Below, one piece after another: positions 26,367 to 33,868 of a stretch of 64,000 nucleotides of DNA (positions are counted from its first letter, which is position 1; each line of letters opens with the position of its first letter). A model generated the notes under the pieces. That model was not told the origin of the DNA. It was given only the letters and a program-made list of their open reading frames with translations, and ran no database searches. The DNA comes from DATBVX01 sp963810775 (GTDB taxonomy: Bacteria; Pseudomonadota; Gammaproteobacteria; Steroidobacterales; Steroidobacteraceae). Location of the stretch: assembly GCA_963810775.1 (NCBI GenBank), contig CAWEOT010000018.1, positions 62,001 to 126,000 on the forward strand, written 5' to 3'. Made by a program: the position numbers and the translations under genes.

Positions 26367-27491
26367 ATGCAGTCGCCCGATGAGATCCGTTCGAGATGCC
26401 GTAGATGCGTTGTCTTTGGGGTTGCACTCGGATTGAACGCAATTGTGGGCGTCGTGGCTGCGCAATCAGCACCGCAGGAGACACCGCCACCCGAGCACAC
26501 GACTCCCCGGCTGTCGTGGGCGGACTTCGTGCCGTTGCCTATCGAGCCTCAGGGTCTTCCCACCGACATTACAGAGCTTTGCGAGGGCAAGCTCGGCAGC
26601 GAGCCAGGATGGATCGATCGCCTGCATCGGGGACTCTACCGCACGATCTGCCTTTCGGCGGCCGGATTCGATGGCTTCTTCGGCAATGCCCGCTTCGACG
26701 ATGAGTATCAGGCCACACATGGCAGTGTCGCGGTGGGCACCCTCTGGGACCAGCGCGATCACTGGGATCCGAGCATTCGGTTCCGGGTGCAGCTGCGTCT
26801 GCCGCAGATGAGCGAGCGCTTCAGCGCATTTGTAGGCAAGGTCAATCCCGACGAATACGTGAGCGACTTGCGCGACGATTTCGACACGCTGCCCCGGCAG
26901 TTTGCCGGGGAAGACGATGATGCAGTGTTGTTGGGACTTGGGTACCGACAGCCTGGTCGCGGCGGTGGGCAATTCGATGCGGGCGTGGGTGTCAAGCTTG
27001 ACTGGCCCCTGGACCCCTACGCCAAAGGCACCTATCGCCTCGCGTTGCCATTCCTCAAGCGCAATATCCTTCGCCTGCAGGAAACGATCTTCTGGCAGGA
27101 GAGCGAAGGCCGCTTAGGGGCCACGACGCGCATCGACCTGGAGCGTTTGCTCGGAGAGGCCTTCCTCGTGCGCTGGACCGCCTCGGGGACCTATACGCAG
27201 GAAACCGAAGGCGTACGCTGGTTCTCGAGCCTCACGCTCTATCAGAATCTGGGCAACGGGCGCGCCTTCGCTTATCAGGGGTCGATCTTGGGCGAGTCCG
27301 ACCAGGAGGTACCGATTACTGACTACGGGCTTCGGGTGATCTACCGGCGCCGCATCCACCTCGAATGGCTGTTCCTCGAGCTGCGCTCGAGCATTACGTG
27401 GCCGCGTGAGACTCTGCTCGAGACCCGGGAGGCTGATTGGGGCGCGGGGATCGCACTGGAGATGCTGTTCGGCGAGCGCACCAGGAATTGA
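26367..27491 (+). CDS. predicted outer membrane beta-barrel protein
   Basis: A 374-residue exported protein (signal around VVFGVALGLNAIVGVVAAQS). The mature part is rich in alternating aromatic/polar strands (SIRFRVQLRLPQM, GGQFDAGVGVKLDWPLD, FLVRWTASGTYTQ, YGLRVIYRRRIHLEWLFLEL) and ends in a strand, GAGIALEMLFG. This fits an outer membrane barrel. No named family was recognised. It is divergent from the GlsB gene with the palindrome between them. Confidence 0.65.
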   Translation: MQSPDEIRSRCRRCVVFGVALGLNAIVGVVAAQSAPQETPPPEHTTPRLSWADFVPLPIEPQGLPTDITELCEGKLGSEPGWIDRLHRGLYRTICLSAAGFDGFFGNARFDDEYQATHGSVAVGTLWDQRDHWDPSIRFRVQLRLPQMSERFSAFVGKVNPDEYVSDLRDDFDTLPRQFAGEDDDAVLLGLGYRQPGRGGGQFDAGVGVKLDWPLDPYAKGTYRLALPFLKRNILRLQETIFWQESEGRLGATTRIDLERLLGEAFLVRWTASGTYTQETEGVRWFSSLTLYQNLGNGRAFAYQGSILGESDQEVPITDYGLRVIYRRRIHLEWLFLELRSSITWPRETLLETREADWGAGIALEMLFGERTRN

Positions 27492-27497
27492 ACAGCG

Positions 27498-27531
27498 AAA
27501 AAAAGCCCGCACAACTTGCGTCGTGCGGACT
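27498..27531 (-). terminator. Rho-independent terminator after diguanylate cyclase gene
   Basis: On the minus strand, GTCCGCAC pairs with GTGCGGGC (one wobble) around a loop containing GCAAGTT, followed by seven T. Stem and loop closely match the terminator at 14143-14180. Confidence 0.7.
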
Positions 27532-27546
27532 TGGAAGGGGGTCAGG

Positions 27547-28248
27547 TTAATGAGAGCTGACGGGAGAGTCACCGCACGCCTTGGCGAGATACATGGCACT
27601 GTCCGCCTCTTTGATCAGTTCGCTGAGGTCTCGACCGTCGGCGCGATAGATCGCGATGCCGATACTCGCCGTTAGCACAAAGGCCTGATCGTCGAACACG
27701 TAAGGAAAGGCCAGACACTTGCGGATCTTGCGCGCGACGGCCTCCGCGCACGCGCGAGCGTCGATTTCCGGCAACATGATCACGAACTCGTCGCCGCCGT
27801 AACGGCAGACCGTGTCGCAACTGCGGATGCACGCCGACAGCCGCTCCGCCACCTCCTGCAACACCTTGTCCCCGGCGGCATGTCCGAGCCTGTCGTTGAC
27901 GCGCTTGAATTGGTCCAGATCGAGGAACAACAGCCCCACCTGCTTGTGCTGTCGCGCGGCCTGAGCCGTCGCCTGTGTGAGCCGGTCCATCAGCAAGCTG
28001 CGATTGGGCAGCCCGGTGAGCTCGTCATGATAGGCAAGGCGGCGCACCCGCGCAGCCTCTCGCCTCAGTCGAGACAGCTTCTGCGTGAGCCGCGCATTGC
28101 TCCGACTCAGCTTCTCGATTTGCAGCCGTGCCTCTTCATATTGCTCTCGAGGCCCGGTGAAGCCATCGCGACGCGGAAGGTTGTCCTGAAAGATAGGTCG
28201 AGCCGACAAGTGCTTCATGTCCCTCAGTTGCCTGCCACTGCGCTGCAT
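27547..28248 (-). CDS. diguanylate cyclase (GGDEF)
   Basis: A 233-residue cytoplasmic protein: a coiled-coil lead (residues about 35-70), then a full GGDEF domain from LAYHDELTGLPNRSLLMDRL through FLDLDQFKRVNDRLGHAAGD to the intact YGGDEF site. RSCD, five residues before GGDEF, is a product-inhibition I-site. It should make c-di-GMP. No sensor domain is present, so control may come from the coiled coil or expression. The ATG at 28248 has GGAGAAA upstream. Palindrome E lies 39-54 bases upstream. Confidence 0.92.
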   Translation of the reverse strand: MQRSGRQLRDMKHLSARPIFQDNLPRRDGFTGPREQYEEARLQIEKLSRSNARLTQKLSRLRREAARVRRLAYHDELTGLPNRSLLMDRLTQATAQAARQHKQVGLLFLDLDQFKRVNDRLGHAAGDKVLQEVAERLSACIRSCDTVCRYGGDEFVIMLPEIDARACAEAVARKIRKCLAFPYVFDDQAFVLTASIGIAIYRADGRDLSELIKEADSAMYLAKACGDSPVSSH

Positions 28249-28286
28249 TTTCTCCAGCGTAGGCTATCAGGCAGGGCCTTTTCGTC

Positions 28287-28302
28287 TGTACGGGAGCGCA
28301 CA
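28287..28302 (-). promoter_or_regulatory. regulatory palindrome E, upstream of diguanylate cyclase
   Basis: TGTACGGGAGCGCACA, five of six arm bases paired. On the minus strand TAGCCT follows 28.5 bases from the centre, the same hexamer and spacing as at site A. Confidence 0.55.
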
Positions 28303-28310
28303 TAAATGGG

Positions 28311-28386
28311 CAGCCACAGGCAGTACGCAGCGTTCGTTCAGGAATGCGCAGCCGCAGGCATTGCGCGGCGTTCGTTCAGGTATTGC
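28311..28386. repeat. imperfect tandem repeat, two units of 38 bases
   Basis: Two adjacent 38-base units share cagcc-caggca and the block gcgttcgttcagg, about 80% identical. The second copy covers the stop codon of the SWIM-like gene and the first lies just beyond it, so the 3' end of that gene seems to have been duplicated. Confidence 0.6.
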
Positions 28387-28639
28387 GGACGGGCGAAGTC
28401 GTCCCGCGACGTGCCCACACGTTCGGCGGAAACTGCGACCGCCCCGCCATTACGTGGTCCTTGATGCTGGCCTGGGCAGCGCGGATGCCGGCGGCCTCAC
28501 GAGTGTGACTGCACGCATTGGCTGCAACAAATTCGCGGCACACGCAATGCCATCCGCCGCCAGACTCGAAAACCACTCGAAAGCGATCTATCTGGTATTC
28601 GCTCCGCACGATGGAGCCGCCGCGCCCGGTACTTTCCAC
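28376..28639 (-). CDS. SWIM-like zinc-finger mini-protein, 87 residues
   Basis: The GTG at 28639 has AAGGAG seven bases upstream, a strong site that fixes this start inside a longer open frame. The product has WHCVCREFVAANACSHTREA, a CxC...CxH pattern like the SWIM zinc finger, followed by a basic Pro-rich tail. SWIM fingers bind DNA or protein and usually sit inside larger proteins; a stand-alone 87-residue version is unusual. Function unknown. A weaker palindrome copy (F) lies 62-77 bases upstream and a CTATAT -10 candidate lies between them. Confidence 0.55.
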   Translation of the reverse strand: MESTGRGGSIVRSEYQIDRFRVVFESGGGWHCVCREFVAANACSHTREAAGIRAAQASIKDHVMAGRSQFPPNVWARRGTTSPVRNT

Positions 28640-28700
28640 GATAGTCTCCTTAAGTACTCTGCAACCATATAGAGCGTGGGCGAAACCGTGCAGGTGCGTC

Positions 28701-28716
28701 TGTACGTTGCCCCACG
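28701..28716 (-). promoter_or_regulatory. regulatory palindrome F (weak), upstream of SWIM-like gene
   Basis: TGTACGTTGCCCCACG: left arm intact, right arm degraded. It shares the GTC flank with other copies. The nearest -10 candidate (CTATAT) is 36.5 bases from the centre, one helical turn further than at sites A, D, E and H. Confidence 0.35.
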
Positions 28717-28796
28717 GACTGTGCGCCACCGCGCTTATAGGATTCAGGCACTTACCTGCGGTGGCTTCGAGGTTCCGGGCCACGGCACCACCGCTC

Positions 28797-28812
28797 TGTA
28801 CGGTAGCGGACA
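28797..28812. promoter_or_regulatory. regulatory palindrome G, upstream of first Crp/Fnr gene
   Basis: TGTACGGTAGCGGACA, five of six arm bases paired. It lies 58-73 bases before the first Crp/Fnr start and could be an autoregulatory site, or a second site for the divergent SWIM-like gene. Confidence 0.45.
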
Positions 28813-28869
28813 CAGCCGAGGGTAGCTGGGTTAAGCTTGGGCATGGCCGCAGTCAGACACCCTCTCTCC

Positions 28870-29661
28870 ATGCCCGAGACTCACCAGCCGCACGAGAATG
28901 AGATTCTCTCCGCGCTCCTGGCTGAAGAGCGCGAACGCTTGTTTCCGCACCTGCAGCGCGTGGAGATGCCGCTAGGGACGGTCTTGTACGAATCGGGCGA
29001 CACGCTGCGTCACGTGTACTTTCCGACTGACTCCATTGTCTCGCTCCTGTACGTCCTCGAAGACGGCGCATCGGCAGAGATCGCGGTGGTCGGCAAGGAA
29101 GGTGCGATTGGCGTTGCGCTCTTCATGGGTGGTGAGACCACGCCGAACCGTGCGATCGTGCAGAGCGCCGGCTTCGCATATCGACTGACGGGACAACGAG
29201 TCAAGGAAGAATTCAATCGCCACGGGCAGCTGCTGCACCTGCTCCTTCGTTACACGCAGTCGCTGATTACACAGATGGCCCAGACCGCGGTCTGCAACCG
29301 CCACCATTCAGTGCACCAGCAGCTCTGCCGCTGGCTGCTGCTCTCGCTCGATCGCCTGCCTTCGAACACACTCACGATGACCCAGGAGCTGATCGCCAAC
29401 ATGCTCGGTGTGCGCCGCGAAGGCGTCACGGAGGCCGCGGGTCACTTGCAGAGCCTCGGCGTGATCCGCTACAGCCGTGGACAGATCACGGTGCTCGATC
29501 GGACAAAACTCGAGCAACTTTCCTGCGAATGCTACGCAGTGGTCAAGAAAGAAAGCGATCGGCTGCTCGCTCCCCGAGAAGACGTAAGTCGCACCAGTCC
29601 CCGAGAAGACGCAAGCCGTACCAGGAAGACTGGGCGCCGCGGCGCCGCATCGCGCACCTAG
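28870..29661 (+). CDS. Crp/Fnr-family transcription regulator 1
   Basis: About 263 residues. An N-terminal cyclic-nucleotide-binding-like beta barrel (LFPHLQRVEMPLGTVLYESGD, VYFPTDSIVSLLYVLEDG, VVGKEGAIGVALFMGG) is followed by a long dimer helix and a winged helix-turn-helix: TMTQELIANMLGVRREGVTEAAGHLQSLG, with Arg-Glu in the recognition helix at the positions of CRP Arg180-Glu181. No Fnr Cys cluster is seen, and ligand residues for cAMP are not evident. After the fold a basic tail contains a duplicated PREDxSRT unit. The start is uncertain: ATG at 28870 fits the fold, ATG at 28843 is in frame. The next Crp/Fnr gene follows on the same strand. Confidence 0.88.
   Translation: MPETHQPHENEILSALLAEERERLFPHLQRVEMPLGTVLYESGDTLRHVYFPTDSIVSLLYVLEDGASAEIAVVGKEGAIGVALFMGGETTPNRAIVQSAGFAYRLTGQRVKEEFNRHGQLLHLLLRYTQSLITQMAQTAVCNRHHSVHQQLCRWLLLSLDRLPSNTLTMTQELIANMLGVRREGVTEAAGHLQSLGVIRYSRGQITVLDRTKLEQLSCECYAVVKKESDRLLAPREDVSRTSPREDASRTRKTGRRGAASRT
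29571..29624 (+). repeat. 27-base tandem repeat, two units
   Basis: Two adjacent 27-base units (tccccgagaagacg-aag-cg-accag, 3 differences) encode the doubled PREDxSRT unit in the tail of Crp/Fnr protein 1. Confidence 0.8.
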
Positions 29662-29738
29662 GCTGCGCAACAAGTCAGTCGCGAAAGCGGCCTGGCGAAC
29701 AGACGAGCGCACCGATTCGCGCCACCGTGCATGGCGTG

Positions 29739-30455
29739 ATGTCCTCGATCTCCAAGTCGAAACGCGTTCCCGCGCAGAATCTTCTGCTCGCGGCACTGCC
29801 TGTTGCCGTCCGACGCCGGCTCCTTGCAGACTGTGAGCCAGTCGAGCTCGCGCTTGGCACCGTGCTTTGCGAGCCGGGCGAGCCCATGCAGGACGTTTTC
29901 TTCCCCATCGACAGCTTCATTTCTCTCATCTCTCCGAAAGTCGGTGATGCGGCGCTCGAACTGGGCCTGGTCGGCGACGAAGGCATGCTGGGGATTTCCT
30001 TGATGCTCGGTGCGGACGTCGCACGACTCCAAGGCCTGGTGCAGGGCGCGGGGCGCGCCTGGCGGTTGAAGGCCGCGCCATTCCTGCGCGAGCTGGACCA
30101 TGGTCCGGCGTTGCGCCGGGAGCTCAACCGATATGTGCACGTCACGCTGATCCAGCTCGCACAGACCGCCGTGTGTACGCGCTTCCACGTGGTCGAGGCA
30201 CGGCTCGCCCGGTGGCTGTTGATGACCAGGGATCGGGCGCACGCCGACAATTTCCATATTACGCATGAGTTCCTGGCCTTCATGCTGGGCGTGCGGCGCG
30301 CGGGCATCACCAAAGCCGCGAGTTCATTGCGGCGGCGCAATCTGATTCGATACAGCCGCGGTAACCTTCGTGTCCTGAATGTCCGCGGCCTGGAAGCGGC
30401 AGCGTGCGGTTGCTACGCAGCCGACAAGAAAACCTATGCGCGCATCATGGGTTAA
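29739..30455 (+). CDS. Crp/Fnr-family transcription regulator 2
   Basis: A 238-residue paralogue of the gene upstream. Effector barrel: VELALGTVLCEPGEPMQDVF, FFPIDSFISLISP, LGLVGDEGMLGISLMLG. DNA-binding domain: ITHEFLAFMLGVRRAGITKAASSLRRRNLIRYSRG. The recognition helix has Arg-Arg-Ala where protein 1 has Arg-Arg-Glu, so the two may prefer different sites. The start at 29739 is chosen because the longer upstream frame overlaps the repeat tail of gene 1. The tandem arrangement suggests duplication and perhaps joint control. Confidence 0.88.
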   Translation: MSSISKSKRVPAQNLLLAALPVAVRRRLLADCEPVELALGTVLCEPGEPMQDVFFPIDSFISLISPKVGDAALELGLVGDEGMLGISLMLGADVARLQGLVQGAGRAWRLKAAPFLRELDHGPALRRELNRYVHVTLIQLAQTAVCTRFHVVEARLARWLLMTRDRAHADNFHITHEFLAFMLGVRRAGITKAASSLRRRNLIRYSRGNLRVLNVRGLEAAACGCYAADKKTYARIMG

Positions 30456-30654
30456 TGGCGGGATCAATGCGGCGCAGGCGCGCCGCCTTCATCTTCCCAG
30501 GCGTCGAGTTGCGCAGCCAGCTGCGGCTCACGCGCATCAGAAGTCGCACGCGGGCATTTAGCGACGGTCGGCTCGTTCCGCGGGCGTATCAACTCTCGGT
30601 CAAGCTGTCCCGGGTTGTTTCCCGCCGCAGGGTCATGCATGACTCAGTTCCGGA

Positions 30655-31695
30655 CTAAGTGCGTGGCGGTTTCGTTGCCGCGCTGAAAGAGTGAGGGAAG
30701 CCGACCATACGTCCCAGCTCCTCATCCCAGAGCTTCATGCGCGCGCATGCGAAGCTGCTGCGCAGGGTAAACCTGGGCGCCCGCTGCAGCAGGGGGCTGG
30801 ATTCAAACGCCGCGCGCAAGCGGTAGTTGGGAATGCGCGGCGCCAGGTGATGAATGTGGTGGTAGCCGATGTTGCCCGTAAACCAGTGCAGCACTCGCGG
30901 TAAGTCGTAGTAAGAGCTGCCGGCGATGGCCGCCTGATTGGGGTCCCAGTCTTCCCGTCGCGACCAGTAGGCGCGTTCAAAGATGTGCTGTACGTAGAAC
31001 AGCCACACGCCCAGTGCTCCAGCGACCAGAACCACTGGTACATGCACGAGCAGCACCGTGTGCCAGCCGATTGTCAGTGCGCATGCCACGACGACGGCCA
31101 GGAGCGTGAAATTATTGAGCAGCACGCTCGCCCACTCCTTCCTCCAGGATAACGGCAGGTCGAATGGAAACCGATGCTTGATCAGGAACTGATAGGTCGG
31201 CCCCAGCCCCAGCAGCACGGGCATGCTGCGATAGAGGCGATACCAGAAGCGGCCCCATCGCGAGCGCATCCGATACTCGTTCAGGGTCAGCGTTCGGACA
31301 TCGCCGAACTCGCGGCGATCGAGGTTCCCGGAGGTGCCATGATGGATGGCGTGGGTCTTCTTCCAGTAGCTGAACGGAAACAGTGTGATCAACCCGAGGC
31401 AGGCGCCCACCCATTGGTTGGCCCGCCGGCTCGCGAAATACGAGCCATGCCCGCAATCGTGCTGGATGATGAACATACGTACATAGAGTCCCGCCGTCGG
31501 TAGCACTAACAGCAGCGTCCAGCCGTAGCCCCAGCCCGAGTACACACTCCACGCCATCAGCAGCCAAAGGAGCGCGAACGCTGGCAACGTGTTGATTAGC
31601 TGCCAGAGCGCCCGTCCCAGCGACGGCCGCGCGAAAGGCGCGCACAGCTGTCGCTCATTTCCCGTGAGATGCTCGCTCGTCGTCGCTGAATCCAT
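30655..31695 (-). CDS. membrane fatty-acid desaturase
   Basis: A 346-residue integral membrane di-iron desaturase of the DesA/omega-6 type. Histidine boxes are HDCGH, HAIHH and HHIHH in the right order and spacing, between hydrophobic hairpins (ALLWLLMAWSVYSGWGYGW; LLLVLPTAGLYVRMFII). It introduces a cis double bond in membrane lipids, a response to cold or other envelope stress. Palindrome H lies 56-71 bases upstream. The ATG at 31695 is preferred over the GTG four codons earlier. Confidence 0.92.
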   Translation of the reverse strand: MDSATTSEHLTGNERQLCAPFARPSLGRALWQLINTLPAFALLWLLMAWSVYSGWGYGWTLLLVLPTAGLYVRMFIIQHDCGHGSYFASRRANQWVGACLGLITLFPFSYWKKTHAIHHGTSGNLDRREFGDVRTLTLNEYRMRSRWGRFWYRLYRSMPVLLGLGPTYQFLIKHRFPFDLPLSWRKEWASVLLNNFTLLAVVVACALTIGWHTVLLVHVPVVLVAGALGVWLFYVQHIFERAYWSRREDWDPNQAAIAGSSYYDLPRVLHWFTGNIGYHHIHHLAPRIPNYRLRAAFESSPLLQRAPRFTLRSSFACARMKLWDEELGRMVGFPHSFSAATKPPRT

Positions 31696-31750
31696 GCTGC
31701 CACCCAAAAACTCACCAGCGTGTTCTTTAGGCTTTGCTCACAGGGGCGTC

Positions 31751-31766
31751 TGTACGCCTGCGCACA
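31751..31766 (-). promoter_or_regulatory. regulatory palindrome H, upstream of desaturase
   Basis: TGTACGCCTGCGCACA, five of six arm bases paired. On the minus strand CCTAAA follows 27.5 bases from the centre and CTAAAG 28.5 bases, matching the spacing at sites A, D and E. Confidence 0.55.
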
Positions 31767-32108
31767 TTGCGAACTGCGTCACCAAAGTGCGAATCCGGTC
31801 GTGGGCGCGTCCCGGTCACGCGAGTTCGGGCGCACGCTCCTGGCGCACTCGGAACATCCCCGCCAGCCCGGCCACTAGCAGAATGAGGAGCGAGGCAAAG
31901 GCGGCGCGCTGGCGGTCAAACGCGCGAGTGAAAGCCGCCTAGCACGCACGCGAATGCGACAGCGGCAACTGACAGAGGGGGCACGCCGGGATACCGGTGT
32001 AGAAAACCTCGAAGCGTCTCTCACTCTGACACTTTGGCCGAAGGGATGCGTGTGCGCCGGCGCTACACTTCGCCGCACCCCGATGCCTGTCCTCGATGGA
32101 GCTCGCCC
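31767..32108. other. 342-base region without supported gene
   Basis: On the minus strand a 40-codon frame ending at 31816 would encode a membrane helix (FASLLILLVAGLAGMFRV) and a short charged tail, but it has no start codon after the preceding stop, so it is at most a remnant or an indel-damaged mini-gene. Otherwise the region should hold the promoter of the zinc-ribbon gene. Confidence 0.3.
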
Positions 32109-32648
32109 ATGAAGTGCCCGCGCTGCAAGACACCGGACCTCAAGCCCACGATGATTGAGGAGTATCTGCCGGCGGCGGGCTGTCCCGACTGCCAGGGCAC
32201 CCTGGTGTCGCTCGTGTACTACCGCCATTGGGCCGAGATTCAGAAAGCGCCGGCCGAGGCTCCCGCGCAAGACACGACCATCTCGGTCGAGACCACGGAC
32301 ACCACGACGGCGCTCACGTGCCCGAAGTGCAGTCGCGTCATGATGAAGTACAAGCTGACCGGGACGGTTTCCAATCGCCTCGATGTCTGCTCACTGTGTG
32401 ATGAGGCGTGGCTCGACCGGGGCGAATGGGAATTGCTCGAGGCGCTGCAGCTGAGTCACCTCATGCCTGCAATCTTCACCGACGAATGGCAGCGGCGTAT
32501 TCGTCGCGACGTGGTGGAAGGTACGCGCCGTTCGGTCCTGGCAGGACTAATCGGAGAGCCCGGCGCAGCCAAGGTGGAAGAATTCGGCGCGTGGCTGCGC
32601 GAGAGCAAGCATAAGTTTCATATTCTTCAGTACCTCTACCGCGGCTAA
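32109..32648 (+). CDS. TFIIB-type zinc-ribbon protein
   Basis: A 179-residue cytoplasmic protein with two zinc ribbons: MKCPRCKTPDL with GCPDCQ, and TCPKCSRVMMKY with VCSLCDEAWLDRGEWELLE. The second is the zf-TFIIB signature (C-x-x-C, 20-30 residues, C-x-x-C, WLDRGE). The C-terminal helical part (RRIRRDVVEGTRRSVLAGLI) is not recognised. Family function is unknown. The ATG at 32109 begins exactly at the first ribbon. Confidence 0.85.
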   Translation: MKCPRCKTPDLKPTMIEEYLPAAGCPDCQGTLVSLVYYRHWAEIQKAPAEAPAQDTTISVETTDTTTALTCPKCSRVMMKYKLTGTVSNRLDVCSLCDEAWLDRGEWELLEALQLSHLMPAIFTDEWQRRIRRDVVEGTRRSVLAGLIGEPGAAKVEEFGAWLRESKHKFHILQYLYRG

Positions 32649-32784
32649 TTCTGGTCTCCCGTGTAGATCCGCCTGCACGCCCGCGACGGAACGCGCGCGG
32701 TATCGGTCTCACGCTACAATTCGTCGCAATCGTCGGTTTGGATGCGCAAGCGCGCCTCAGCCCTACATCCCGGGGGAACACACC

Positions 32785-33822
32785 ATGTTCGTCCGCAATC
32801 AGTGGTACGTCGCCAGCTGGGACCATGAGATCGATCGCACGCCGCACGCGCGAACCATCTGCGGTGAGCCGATCATGCTGTACCGCAAGTTCGACCGCAC
32901 GGTGGTCGCCCTGCACGACGCGTGTCCCCATCGGCTGCTGCCACTCTCGATGGGTTTCAAAGAGGGTGACAACGTCCGCTGCCGCTATCACGGCCTGTTG
33001 ATCGATAGCGAAGGCCGCGCCATCGAGATGCCGGTGCGCACCGAGCGCACCCACAAGAGCATCTGCACCAAGGCCTATCCGGTGGTGGAGCGTTATCGCT
33101 TCGTGTGGATCTGGATCGGCGATGCCGAGAAGGCTGATCCGGATCTGATTCCGGACTTCTGGCCGTGCTCGCATCCAGAATGGACTTTCGACGGCGGCTA
33201 CTATCAGATCAAGTGCGACTATCGGCTGGTGATCGACAACCTGATGGACTTGAGTCACGAGACCTACACGCATCAGGGCTCAATCGGTCAGCAGGAAATC
33301 CTCGAGACCCCCATCGAGACCAAGAGTGAGGGCAATCACGTTACGGTGTCGCGCTGGATGGCAGGCATCGACGCTCCTCCCTTCTGGCGCAACGCACTCA
33401 AGAAGGAAGGACTGGTCGACCGCTGGCAGATCTGCCATTTCCTCGCACCCTCCTCGGTCATCATCGATGTGGGCGTTGCCCCGGTAGAAGCCGGCGCCAC
33501 CCTCGAGAAGCATGACCAGGGCGTACGCGGATTCGTGATCGACGCGCTCACACCGGAAAGCGACACGAGCTGTCATTATTTCTGGGGAATGACGCGCAAC
33601 TTCGACGTCCAGGACGTCGGTTTTACGGCACGTTTCAAAAAGCAGCAGGGCGGCGTCTTTTCGGAGGATGTCGAGGTGCTTGAAGCCCAGCAGCGATCGA
33701 TCCTCGCCAATCCACACTTGAAGCTCAAGGCGTTTGGCATTGATACCGGGGGCGTGCGGGCACGCCAGGTCATCGAGCGGATGATCAAGTCGCAGCAATC
33801 CCCGTCAGATCTGCCGGTGTGA
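32785..33822 (+). CDS. Rieske non-heme iron oxygenase, vanillate O-demethylase-like
   Basis: A 345-residue oxygenase subunit of the VanA group, which splits aryl methyl ethers such as vanillate with NADH and oxygen. The Rieske [2Fe-2S] ligands are CPH (ACPHRLLPLSMG) and CRYHG. The mononuclear iron site is in DNLMDLSHETYTHQG. Length and order match VanA. No reductase (VanB-type) gene is near, so electrons must come from elsewhere in the genome. Exact substrate is not certain. GGGGGAACACACC precedes the ATG. Confidence 0.88.
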   Translation: MFVRNQWYVASWDHEIDRTPHARTICGEPIMLYRKFDRTVVALHDACPHRLLPLSMGFKEGDNVRCRYHGLLIDSEGRAIEMPVRTERTHKSICTKAYPVVERYRFVWIWIGDAEKADPDLIPDFWPCSHPEWTFDGGYYQIKCDYRLVIDNLMDLSHETYTHQGSIGQQEILETPIETKSEGNHVTVSRWMAGIDAPPFWRNALKKEGLVDRWQICHFLAPSSVIIDVGVAPVEAGATLEKHDQGVRGFVIDALTPESDTSCHYFWGMTRNFDVQDVGFTARFKKQQGGVFSEDVEVLEAQQRSILANPHLKLKAFGIDTGGVRARQVIERMIKSQQSPSDLPV

Positions 33823-33868
33823 AAGGCATCCTCCGCATCCTGATCTCGATTCTGCGGCCGAGTCCCTG

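Noticed and set aside
30456..30654. Plus-strand frame after Crp/Fnr 2
   Set aside because: Arg-rich composition without start signals or family features; treated as intergenic.
31816..31938. Minus-strand frame coding a membrane helix and charged tail
   Set aside because: No start codon lies between the preceding stop and the helix; reported only as a possible remnant.
32655..32685. GTAGATCCGCCTGCAC before the VanA-like gene as a palindrome copy
   Set aside because: Neither arm matches TGTACG/CGTACA well.
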